From SCGC-AG-212-J23 sp036406675 (GTDB lineage Bacteria; Pseudomonadota; Gammaproteobacteria; Burkholderiales; SG8-39): a DNA stretch of 59,854 nucleotides. The translations under genes and the position numbers were made by a program. The notes beneath the pieces were generated by a model, which saw nothing but the letters and a program-made list of their open reading frames with translations, did not search any database and was not told the DNA's origin. Each line of letters opens with the position of its first letter. Positions within the stretch are counted from its first letter, which is position 1. Shown one piece after another: positions 38,075 through 45,436 of this stretch. The DNA lies in contig DASXAO010000030.1 in the NCBI GenBank assembly GCA_036406675.1, positions 1-59,854 of the forward strand. Reading direction: 5' to 3'.

Positions 38075-38809
38075 TCAGCCGGGTTGGCGTTTGCCGAGCG
38101 GCTCCATCCCGCCGCTCTTGATCGCCGGGGATGCGCGCTCGGAAGCGAGAAACGCGATCAGTCGCTTCGCCGCCTCAGGCTCCTTCGAACCCGCCACCAC
38201 CGCTGCCGAAAAGATCTGGTTGAGCTGGATCTCCTCGGCGATCACGCCCGCGAGCTCGATGCCGGGCGCATGCACGATTTCGCTCACCGGCAGAAGCGCA
38301 ACGTCGGCCTCTCCCTTCGCGGCCATCTCCGCCGCGCCCACGCCGCGCGGCGTCATCTTGACGTTGACCTTCCCGGCGAGGCCCAGCCACGGAAAGACGT
38401 TCTCCACGAGGAAGATGCCGCTCGTGCTGCTCGGGACCGCCACGGCCTCCGCCTTCGAGACCACCTGCTTGAAGGCTTCGACGGTGCGGACATCGGGCTT
38501 CGGTGCTCCTGCGCGCACCGCGACGCCGATCGGAGTCCGCGCGAGATCCACGTCCGTTCCGGCCGCGATGCGCTTCGCGGCGATCAGCTCGGTGAGCCCT
38601 TCGCGGGAGAGGATGACGACGTCCGTAGGCACGCCGCGCGCGAGCTGCGCCGCGATGGTCTGAGGCCCGGTTCCCTGCGACGAGCCCGAGCCGGTCGTGA
38701 CCTTGATCCCCGTCGTGCGCTCGAACTCGGGCAACAGCTTCTCGTACGGCCCCGAGAACCCGCCCGAGATCATGACCTTGAGCTGCGCCGAGGCCGTGAC
38801 TGGCGACAC
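38075..38809 (-). CDS. ModA-like substrate-binding protein lacking a signal peptide
   Basis: A 244-residue type II periplasmic binding fold (LKVMISGGFSGPYEKLLPEFE, LARGVPTDVVILSREGL, VPSSTSGIFLVENVF). It resembles molybdate-type receptors whose ligand is often unknown. The GTG at 38809 shares a base with the stop of the preceding gene (TAGTG). The product starts MSPVTASAQLKV, where ASA-Q looks like the end of a signal peptide, but the hydrophobic core is missing and no upstream start restores it. Confidence 0.75.
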   Translation of the reverse strand: MSPVTASAQLKVMISGGFSGPYEKLLPEFERTTGIKVTTGSGSSQGTGPQTIAAQLARGVPTDVVILSREGLTELIAAKRIAAGTDVDLARTPIGVAVRAGAPKPDVRTVEAFKQVVSKAEAVAVPSSTSGIFLVENVFPWLGLAGKVNVKMTPRGVGAAEMAAKGEADVALLPVSEIVHAPGIELAGVIAEEIQLNQIFSAAVVAGSKEPEAAKRLIAFLASERASPAIKSGGMEPLGKRQPG

Positions 38810-40476
38810 TATTTCTTGGCAGGTTGAGCGTGCGCGCGGCGCATGGTCGGCGAGACGACCTTGGCCGAGACGTGAAAGTCCCAGACCGCGGGGCCGCCGC
38901 ACGCGGCGAGCTCCGCCACCGCCTGCGGCAGGCCGTCGAGGCTCTTGAACGTTCTTCCCGCCAGCCCGAATCCGCGCGCAATGCCCGCGAAGTCGCAGTA
39001 GCCGAACACCGAGCCGTCCTCGGATACTCCCTCCGAGCGCAGCTTGTGCAGCTCGGAGCCGTACGCGGCGTCGTTCATCACCACGATCAGGATGTTCAGC
39101 CGGTGGCGCTTGATGGTCTCGAGCTCCTGCACGTGCATCATCAGGCTGCCGTCGCCGTCGAACAGCACCACGGTTTTATCGGGACGCGCCGCAGCCACGC
39201 CCATGGCGAACGAGACGCCGTTGCCGATCGCGCCGAACTCGCGGATGGTGAGGAACTTCTCCTGCGGACGCGACGGCATCTGCGCGAAGAACCAGGAGCA
39301 GTGGCCGCCCGAGTTCACCATCTCCCAGTCCTGCGGCAAGGCGTCTTCCAGCGCCTCGACCACGCGGCGCGGGTCGAGCAGCCCGGGCTCGATTTCGAAC
39401 GCATGGCTGTCCGGCTTCGTATCGCGGATGCGCGCCGCGATCGCATCGTTGCGCCAGCTCCGGGAGCGAGCCGGCAGCGCGGCGGTCAGCGCCTCGACGC
39501 CGAGCCGCGCGTCCGCTCGCAAGTGATGCCGCGCGACTTCCTGGCCCTGATTGACGCCGACCGGGTCGATATCGATCTGCAGCATCTTTGCCTTCGGCCA
39601 GAGGTGGCCGCCGCCGCCCGCGTGGTAGGCGAGCGAGCAGCCGACCGCGACGACGAAGTCGGCCTCCTTCAGGTACTCGAGGCCGACCTCGGGCGTGAAG
39701 CTGCCCGAGATGCCGATGCAGTAAGGATCGTCGTGGAACAGACCCCGCGCAGGAAGCGTCGTCGACAGCAAACCGCCCGTTTTCGCGGCCAGCGCCTTGC
39801 AGGCCGCGCCCGCATCCGCTTCGGCCGCGCCCAGGCCGGCGAGGACCACGACGCGCTCGGCACCGGCAACCAATTTTGCAGCGCTCGCCACGTCGTCGGG
39901 ATGCGGCGGCATCGGCGAGGCGCGCGGCAACAGCTCGCGCGAGGGCTTCGGCAGGTCCGCCGATCCATTCCACGGCCGGGCCTGCAGATCGAACGGGATG
40001 CCGATCACCACGGGCCGGCGCTCGCGGCGCGCTTGCAGAAACGCGTCGCGTACCGCCACGGGCATGCGCTCCGGCATGTGCAGGGTGCGATAGGCGGCAC
40101 CGGTCGCGGTGATGAGCGGCGCCTGGTCGAGCTCCTGGTTGTACCAGCCGCTTTTCAGCGGCGCTTCGCCGGCGAACACGACCAGCGGCAGGTGCGCGCG
40201 CACCGCCGCCGGAAGCGCCGTGATCAACTGCGTCACGCCTGGCCCGCAGGTCACCGTCGCCACGCCCACGTCCCGGTTCTTTCGCGCGTACGCCATGGCG
40301 GCAGCGAGCGCGCAGTGCTCGTGCCGGACATAGATCATCCGGCATCCCTGCGCCGCGAGGGACGCAGCCCAATTCATGTTCGCGTCGCCGAGCAGCGCGA
40401 AGCAGGTTTGCACGCCCTCCTGCGCGAAGGCGTTGGCGAGGACGTCGTGTACGTGGAGCGGGGATTCAGTCTTCAT
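38809..40476 (-). CDS. Thiamine-diphosphate-dependent enzyme (acetolactate synthase-like)
   Basis: A 555-residue enzyme with the three domains of the ThDP family. The N-terminal domain carries the activating Glu53 (RHEHCALAAAMAYAR). A central Rossmann-like domain follows. The C-terminal ThDP site is FDGDGSLMMHVQELETIKRH near residue 440, closed by NDAAYGSELH. It could act on a 2-oxo acid. No regulatory subunit or KARI gene lies nearby, so branched-chain synthesis is unlikely. It is coupled to the ModA-like gene. Confidence 0.87.
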   Translation of the reverse strand: MKTESPLHVHDVLANAFAQEGVQTCFALLGDANMNWAASLAAQGCRMIYVRHEHCALAAAMAYARKNRDVGVATVTCGPGVTQLITALPAAVRAHLPLVVFAGEAPLKSGWYNQELDQAPLITATGAAYRTLHMPERMPVAVRDAFLQARRERRPVVIGIPFDLQARPWNGSADLPKPSRELLPRASPMPPHPDDVASAAKLVAGAERVVVLAGLGAAEADAGAACKALAAKTGGLLSTTLPARGLFHDDPYCIGISGSFTPEVGLEYLKEADFVVAVGCSLAYHAGGGGHLWPKAKMLQIDIDPVGVNQGQEVARHHLRADARLGVEALTAALPARSRSWRNDAIAARIRDTKPDSHAFEIEPGLLDPRRVVEALEDALPQDWEMVNSGGHCSWFFAQMPSRPQEKFLTIREFGAIGNGVSFAMGVAAARPDKTVVLFDGDGSLMMHVQELETIKRHRLNILIVVMNDAAYGSELHKLRSEGVSEDGSVFGYCDFAGIARGFGLAGRTFKSLDGLPQAVAELAACGGPAVWDFHVSAKVVSPTMRRAHAQPAKK

Positions 40477-40548
40477 GTCGATGTCGGCTTCTAAAAGACG
40501 TGGGGGCTATGGCTCAACAGCACGCCATCCTAAGGCGAATAGCGGTAG

Positions 40549-41571
40549 TCAGCATCCCGCGACGCATTTCCCCTTGCCGTCGAACTCCATCGTGCGCCCG
40601 CTAAGCGCGAGGTAGTGAGGCGCTTTGAGCTGCTTCACCAGCGCCGCCGTGCGCGAAGCCGGCCGCAGCTTGCCGCCCTCCGTGACCGGCTCGTTCGGGT
40701 GCGTGAGGATCACCGAAGCGGGCTGCACCAGGTCGTTCATCGCGTGCGCGCCCGACTGGAAGATCCCCGGGTTGTTGCCGAGGTTCAGCACGGCGAGGTT
40801 CGCGTGGTGGAAGTCGTGCACCACCGCCCTCATTTCCGAGTGGATGCCGGTGTCGCCCGTGAGGTACGCGGTCAGGCCGTTCGTGAACTTGACGACGAAG
40901 CCCGTGGCCGGGCCGTATTCGAAGACCGCGCCGTCCGCCTTCGCGGCCTCCTGGTGCGGCTGCGAGAGCAGCGCGGGCGGCGCGTTGTTGACGTGCGAGG
41001 CGTAGACGATCGTGATCTCGACGCCCTGCGATGCCTTTGCCGCCTTCGCGACGAAGACCCCGCCGAGATCGGTCTGCGAGCTGCATACCGTTTCGACCGG
41101 CACGGTAGTGGCGCCGTCCTTCTGCGGACAGAAGCCGATCGGCTTGCCCGGGCGCATCGCCTGGATCTTGGTCGCCACGAAGCCGCTCATGGCGCGCGTC
41201 ATCACGAGCGCCGCATTCTTCGCCGCGGCGACCTCTGCGGTCGTGGAGTTCGGCGCCGGCACCCGCTCCGAGTTCGCGCACGTCCCGGCGCCCGGCGCCT
41301 TCAGCTTCAGGTCCCCGACGTGATCGCCGTGCATGTGGCTGAGCAGCACGAGATGGATCGTGCCCAGCCGCGGATCGTCGCCGCCGGTCACGTTGTGCGC
41401 CGGGTCGTAGAGGAAACGCACGCCGGTCGGATCCTCGAACACGATCGCGCGATCGTTCGCGCACAGCTCGCCCGGGTGCGAGCCGATCGGAGTGATCTTG
41501 ACGTTCTGTGCGGCGGCCGGAGCTATGGCAAAAAGAAATGCGAGGGTTGCGCCAACGTGGGCAACGTTCAT
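40549..41571 (-). CDS. Secreted metallo-beta-lactamase-fold hydrolase
   Basis: A 340-residue protein with signal peptide (cut near APAAA, residue 21). The di-zinc motif is HMHGDH (79-84), with later ligands in TGDTGIHSEM and a His in LTHPNEP. It belongs to the UlaG-like side of the superfamily. Extra Cys residues and an inserted segment between the zinc motifs are noticeable. Substrate unknown. It likely acts in the periplasm. The 72-base gap to the ThDP gene holds no other gene. Confidence 0.85.
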   Translation of the reverse strand: MNVAHVGATLAFLFAIAPAAAQNVKITPIGSHPGELCANDRAIVFEDPTGVRFLYDPAHNVTGGDDPRLGTIHLVLLSHMHGDHVGDLKLKAPGAGTCANSERVPAPNSTTAEVAAAKNAALVMTRAMSGFVATKIQAMRPGKPIGFCPQKDGATTVPVETVCSSQTDLGGVFVAKAAKASQGVEITIVYASHVNNAPPALLSQPHQEAAKADGAVFEYGPATGFVVKFTNGLTAYLTGDTGIHSEMRAVVHDFHHANLAVLNLGNNPGIFQSGAHAMNDLVQPASVILTHPNEPVTEGGKLRPASRTAALVKQLKAPHYLALSGRTMEFDGKGKCVAGC

Positions 41572-41647
41572 GTTCTCCTCCTCAGGTGGTGTACTTCGGC
41601 AGTCTCTAGTCTAGCTTGACACTGGGCGAGCCCGATGCAGCTGGGCC

Positions 41648-42070
41648 CTAGGGCTGCCCCTCGACAATCGGCAGTAGTCGTGAATCTTCCAACGCGGCCA
41701 CGCGATGCCCGATCCCGGAGAGGTAGCCTTGATTCGACGCGAACGCCATGAACGAAGCGAGACTCTTTTGGCGGACCAGCATGACGGCGTCCCAGCGCTC
41801 CTCGCTCGGGCCGATCAGAAACGCGCCGCCTCTGCCAAAGAAAAGCACCTCACCTCCTGATTCTCTGAGGTGCGGGAGCGTGTGCGTCACATACAACCTG
41901 TAGGCCGCCTCGCCGGTAATTGGCGTACTCGGTGCGAGTTCGGGAGTGGCGGAGTAGTCCGCAATCGGGCGAAATCTCAGGAGGTTGAGCATTACGACGC
42001 TACCGGATATGCCGCGGCCGAATAGCGCGCGGCCCGACTCTTGGGTTGGCTCGAGGTAAGTGACGGTCAT
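41648..42070 (-). CDS. DUF1330-type protein
   Basis: A 140-residue protein of the dimeric alpha/beta barrel type (GSVVMLNLLRFRPIADYS, YRLYVTHTLPHLRESGGE, WDAVMLVRQKSLASFMAFA, HRVAALEDSRLLP). The body is intact. The ATG at 42070 is exactly at the junction with an IS remnant (ATGA overlap) and has no ribosome-binding site, so native expression signals were probably lost. Function unknown. Confidence 0.78.
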   Translation of the reverse strand: MTVTYLEPTQESGRALFGRGISGSVVMLNLLRFRPIADYSATPELAPSTPITGEAAYRLYVTHTLPHLRESGGEVLFFGRGGAFLIGPSEERWDAVMLVRQKSLASFMAFASNQGYLSGIGHRVAALEDSRLLPIVEGQP

Positions 42071-42213
42071 CGGGAGAGCATGAAAGGATGGATGTCCAGA
42101 GCCTGCGCAACATCCCGCGTTTGAACCTCTGGAAGCAAGGAAACCCTTACCGCCTGAATCTTGAACTCGTTGCTGTAGCGATGAATCTTCTTAGGACCGA
42201 CCGTCGCTGCCAC
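42067..42213 (-). pseudogene. Truncated IS3-family transposase OrfA (48 aa)
   Basis: Translation from the GTG at 42213 gives GPKKIHRYSNEFKIQAVR, then SLLPEVQTRDVAQALDIHPF, then MLSR and a stop. This matches the N-terminal helix-turn-helix start of IS3-group OrfA proteins. The product stops where the HTH should continue, and the stop is created by the DUF1330 start. No OrfB or integrase core is present. Confidence 0.82.
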
Positions 42214-42255
42214 TTGAACCCCCTCAAGCGTTAGGTCGAGGTGTCCACTTTATCG
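42067..42255 (-). mobile_element. IS3-family insertion sequence remnant (one end only)
   Basis: The minus strand from 42255 reads CGATAAAGTGGACACCTCGA, resembling a GTGGACACC-type IS3 terminal repeat. It is followed 26 bases later by the orfA start. The right part of the element, including orfB and the other end, is gone. The truncation point lies at the DUF1330 start codon. Confidence 0.72.
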
Positions 42256-42286
42256 AATGAGGGTCCGCGTCGGTCAACATCACGCT

Positions 42287-42293
42287 GTTAGGC
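42287..42293. other. attC-like core site
   Basis: GTTAGGC on the plus strand (GCCTAAC on the minus strand) fits the GTTRRRY / RYYYAAC integron core consensus. It is placed downstream of the 72-residue minus-strand gene. The full attC palindrome was not resolved because the IS remnant begins about 35 bases further on. Confidence 0.35.
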
Positions 42294-42355
42294 GGCATGT
42301 CCGTCCGAGGAAACACACCACGATGCAGCCGACGCCAATGCATGGCGATGCGACT

Positions 42356-42574
42356 CTACGCCGAACCCGGCCGACGCAGGAGGAGCCACGCTGCGGCGGT
42401 CGAGCAGGCGGTGATAGCCCAAAGCCACAGAGGCTGGGTGGCCAGGCCAAACGGCAGCACGTGATTTAGCCACCACGCGCCGCGAGTGGGCGCGACGTGT
42501 TCTACGAGGCCAACTGCGCCAATAAGTGCGAGGAATGTGCAGAACAAGCCGAGCATAGTGCTGAGCCAGCGCAT
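42356..42574 (-). CDS. Small membrane protein, possible integron-cassette gene
   Basis: From the ATG at 42574 the product has 72 residues with two hydrophobic segments (MRWLSTMLGLFCTFLALIGA and a second from LWLWAITACSTAAAWLLL). No family recognised. The ATG lies nine bases after GTTAGGC (minus strand), and GCCTAAC follows the gene at 42293-42287. Both fit integron core-site patterns. The region has a lower GC content than its neighbours. It could be a captured cassette. Confidence 0.5.
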   Translation of the reverse strand: MRWLSTMLGLFCTFLALIGAVGLVEHVAPTRGAWWLNHVLPFGLATQPLWLWAITACSTAAAWLLLRRPGSA

Positions 42575-42583
42575 TCGGCGACG

Positions 42584-42590
42584 GCCTAAC
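42584..42590. other. attC-like core site
   Basis: GCCTAAC on the plus strand (GTTAGGC on the minus strand), nine bases before the minus-strand ATG at 42574, in the position of a cassette junction. Confidence 0.35.
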
Positions 42591-42610
42591 GTCCAATAGT
42601 CAGAAACATT

Positions 42611-42714
42611 GCCGGATATCTTGGCGCAGGTCCGCGGACCGGACAAATGAATCAGTCACTTGTTGTGAGCATGGTCCAGGATATCCGGCGCAATCGGGGA
42701 CAGGGACCTGGTTT
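42611..42714. repeat. Inverted repeat and repeat-like tail in a gene-poor stretch
   Basis: GCCGGATATC at 42611-42620 is repeated as its exact reverse complement at 42680-42689, with a TCCGCGGA palindrome between the arms. The sequence ATCGGGGACAGGGACCTGG follows at 42693-42711 and shares words with both repeat families of this window. No gene was found in 42647-42739. Confidence 0.55.
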
Positions 42715-42739
42715 GAGCGCGAACAAACGGGACAGCTGC

Positions 42740-43126
42740 TCAGATGAGCAGCGCGATTACGGCATAGCGAGCGAGGCGGCCGGCGGCGCTGAAGGCGAGG
42801 GCGCCGAGCCAGTGGATGCGAAGCCATCCGGCGGCGAGGACGAGGGCGTCGCCGATGAAAGGAAGGAAGGCGAGGAAGGTGATCGGGGCGCCGTGGCGGC
42901 GCACCCAGGCGAGGGCGCGGGCATCGGGGGCGCGCTGCGGGATCAGGCGGCCGATGAGGTAGGAGGTCATGCCGCCGGCGGTGTTCGCGAGGGTGGCGAC
43001 CGCGACGGCGAGCGCGGCGTGGCCGGGCCGCAGGTGCAGGTAGGCGAGGAGCGCGCCTTCGGAGGGGAAAGGCAGCAGGGTCGCGGCGAGGAAGCAGGCC
43101 GCGGCGAGGCCGAGGAGTTCCGTCAT
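42740..43126 (-). CDS. YqaA/VTT-family membrane protein
   Basis: A 128-residue inner-membrane protein of the YqaA branch of the DedA/VTT superfamily (LPFPSEGALLAYL, NTAGGMTSYLIGRL, FLPFIGDALVLAAGWLRI). DedA relatives move lipids or support the proton gradient. YqaA itself is uncharacterised. It diverges from ilvA with a 26-base gap. Confidence 0.82.
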   Translation of the reverse strand: MTELLGLAAACFLAATLLPFPSEGALLAYLHLRPGHAALAVAVATLANTAGGMTSYLIGRLIPQRAPDARALAWVRRHGAPITFLAFLPFIGDALVLAAGWLRIHWLGALAFSAAGRLARYAVIALLI

Positions 43127-43152
43127 GCTAAATTCGCCGCCTCCCGGGGGCG

Positions 43153-44664
43153 ATGGTGAAGAGCGATTATCTCGAGCGGGTGCTCAAGGCGCGCGTCTAC
43201 GACGTGGCGATCGAGTCGCCGCTCGAGCTCGCATCCGGGCTGTCGAAGCGCCTGGGCAACCGCCTGTTCATCAAGCGCGAGGACCTGCAGGCGGTATTCT
43301 CGTTCAAGCTCCGCGGCGCCTACAACAAGATGGCGGGCCTGCCGCGCAAGCGGCTGCAGCGCGGGGTGATCGCGGCGAGCGCGGGAAATCACGCGCAGGG
43401 CGTCGCCCTCGCGGCGAAGCGCCTGGGCTGCCGAGCGGTCATCGTGATGCCGGTGACGACGCCGCGCATCAAGGTTGAAGCGGTCGCGGCGCGCGGCGCG
43501 CAGGTGGTGCTGCACGGCGACTCGTACAACGATGCGTACGCCAAGGCGATGGAGCTGAAGAGGAAGCGCGGCCTCGTGTTCGTGCATCCCTACGACGATC
43601 CCGAGGTGATCGCCGGGCAAGGCACGATCGGCATGGAGATCCTGCGCCAGCAACCCAATCCCGATGCGATCTTCGTTCCGGTCGGCGGCGGCGGCCTCAT
43701 CTCAGGCATCGCGGCCTATGTGAAGCGAGTGCGGCCTGCGGTGAAGGTGATCGGGGTGGAGCCGGTGGACGCCGATGCGATGACGCGCTCGCTGAAGAAA
43801 GGCAGGCGCGTCCGGCTCGACCAGGTGGGGCTCTTCGCCGACGGCGTCGCGGTCAAGGAAGTGGGCAAGGAAACGTTTCGGCTATGCCGGCGTTTCGTCG
43901 ACGACATGGTGCTGGTCGACACCGACGAGATGTGCGCGGCGATCAAGGACGTGTTCGAGGATACGCGCGTCGTGCTCGAGCCTGCTGGGGCGCTCGCGGT
44001 CGCCGGCGCGAAGGCCTGGGTCGCTCGCAACGCCGCGCGCGACCGGACGCTCGTCGCGGTCGCTTCGGGCGCCAACACCAACTTCGACCGCCTGCGCTTC
44101 ATCGCCGAGGAGGCGGAGCTCGGCGAGCACCGCGAGGCGATCCTGGCGGTCACCATTCCCGAGCGCCCGGGGAGCTTCCGCAAGTTCTGCGCTGCGCTCG
44201 GCGGCCGCAACGTCACGGAGTTCAACTACCGCATCGCCGATTCGAACGAGGCGCACGTATTCGTGGGTATCGAGGTGCGCGCGCGCGAGGAGACCGCGCG
44301 CATCGTGCGCAGACTGCGCCGCCAGGGATTGCGCACGCTCGACCTTTCCGACAACGAGATGGCGAAGACGCACCTGCGCCATATGGTGGGGGGACGCGCG
44401 CCGTTCGCGAGGAACGAGCTCCTCTACCGCTTCGAATTCCCGGAGCGGCCGGGGGCGCTGCTGCGCTTCCTGGAAAGCATGCGCGGCGACTGGAACATCA
44501 GCCTCTTCCACTACCGCAACCAGGGCGCGGACTACGGCCGCGTGCTCGTCGGCATGCAGGTGCCGCGTGCGGAGCTCGGCCAGTTCCGGAGCTTCCTCAA
44601 GAAGGTCGGCTATCCCTACGCCGACGAGACGGGGAACCCCGCGTACAAGCTCTTTCTGCTTTGA
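43153..44664 (+). CDS. ilvA: Threonine ammonia-lyase, biosynthetic
   Basis: A 503-residue PLP enzyme making 2-oxobutyrate for isoleucine. The PLP Lys52 is in FSFKLRGAYNKM, the phosphate-cup loop is GGGGLISG, and SAGNHAQGVALAA binds the substrate. Two ACT-like domains at the C terminus (from about residue 325) give isoleucine/valine feedback control, and their presence marks the biosynthetic form. It ends in a pair of palindromic repeats. Confidence 0.95.
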   Translation: MVKSDYLERVLKARVYDVAIESPLELASGLSKRLGNRLFIKREDLQAVFSFKLRGAYNKMAGLPRKRLQRGVIAASAGNHAQGVALAAKRLGCRAVIVMPVTTPRIKVEAVAARGAQVVLHGDSYNDAYAKAMELKRKRGLVFVHPYDDPEVIAGQGTIGMEILRQQPNPDAIFVPVGGGGLISGIAAYVKRVRPAVKVIGVEPVDADAMTRSLKKGRRVRLDQVGLFADGVAVKEVGKETFRLCRRFVDDMVLVDTDEMCAAIKDVFEDTRVVLEPAGALAVAGAKAWVARNAARDRTLVAVASGANTNFDRLRFIAEEAELGEHREAILAVTIPERPGSFRKFCAALGGRNVTEFNYRIADSNEAHVFVGIEVRAREETARIVRRLRRQGLRTLDLSDNEMAKTHLRHMVGGRAPFARNELLYRFEFPERPGALLRFLESMRGDWNISLFHYRNQGADYGRVLVGMQVPRAELGQFRSFLKKVGYPYADETGNPAYKLFLL

Positions 44665-44668
44665 AAAT

Positions 44669-44724
44669 CGGGGTCAGACCCCGAAAGGCAGAACCAAGAA
44701 AAATCGGGGTCTGACCCCGATTTT
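44669..44724. repeat. Tandem pair of family A palindromes acting as a likely terminator
   Basis: CGGGGTCAGACCCCG at 44669-44683 and ATCGGGGTCTGACCCCGAT plus flanking A and T runs at 44700-44724. They lie between the convergent ilvA and cyclo-ligase genes. The second copy has the A-run/T-run form of a bidirectional terminator. Confidence 0.85.
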
Positions 44725-44736
44725 CAGTCGCGGAAT

Positions 44737-45411
44737 TCAGTCGTCGCGCTTTACTTCGCCGGCGTAGCAGACCGGCGAAGAGAGCATGCTCGGCTCGTCG
44801 CCGGTCTGAGGCTCGCCGAGGTAGGCGAGGCCTTCCGGGTCGCGGCGGTAGACGCCGCGCTCAGTGACGACGTAGTCGAGCGGCACGTCCCAGGATTGGG
44901 GGTGGATGGTGTCGAGGCGCGCGAGCTCGTAGGAGATGCCGATGACTACCGGCCGCTTGGCGAAGCTCGCCAGGGTCCGGTCGAAGAAGCCGGCGCCGTA
45001 GCCGAGCCGATAGCCCTGCGCGTCCCAGCCGTTCATCGGCAGCAGCACTGCGTCGGGCACGACGTCCTGCGAGCCGACCGGGTACGGAATGTCGAGCGCT
45101 CCCTTGGCGAGCTCGACGCCGGGATGCCATTCGCGGAAGACGAGCGGCTGCCTGGGCGCGACGACCACCGGCAGCGCGGTCAACGAACCTCGTTCGCGAA
45201 GCGTTCTTGCGAGGTGCCGCGCGTCGTATTCGGCGCGGATCGGCCAGCAAAAAGCCACCCGGCGGCCGGCGAGGCCGGGAAAGGACCGCTCCAGGAAGCC
45301 GTCGATGCGATGCCGCCACCGCTCAAGGGTCTGGGGATCGACCGCCGAGCGCTCGCGGATGAGCCGCTCGCGCTGGTCCTTTCGCCATCTTTTTAACGTG
45401 TCGCCTTCCAT
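44737..45411 (-). CDS. 5-formyltetrahydrofolate cyclo-ligase
   Basis: A 224-residue folate enzyme converting 5-formyl-THF to methenyl-THF with ATP. The family signature is GYRLGYGAGFFDRTL, and the ATP-binding N-terminal LKRWRKDQRERLIRER is present. A C-terminal extension of about 35 residues (RRDPEGLAYLGEPQ...) goes beyond the core domain. Only 25 bases separate its start from the divergent slt gene. Confidence 0.9.
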   Translation of the reverse strand: MEGDTLKRWRKDQRERLIRERSAVDPQTLERWRHRIDGFLERSFPGLAGRRVAFCWPIRAEYDARHLARTLRERGSLTALPVVVAPRQPLVFREWHPGVELAKGALDIPYPVGSQDVVPDAVLLPMNGWDAQGYRLGYGAGFFDRTLASFAKRPVVIGISYELARLDTIHPQSWDVPLDYVVTERGVYRRDPEGLAYLGEPQTGDEPSMLSSPVCYAGEVKRDD

Positions 45412-45436
45412 CGCTGTGCTATGCTCGGCTTAACCC

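Noticed and set aside
42298..42469. Plus-strand frame opposite the possible cassette gene
   Set aside because: It lacks hydrophobic or family features, while the minus-strand frame encodes plausible membrane helices and starts next to a core site.
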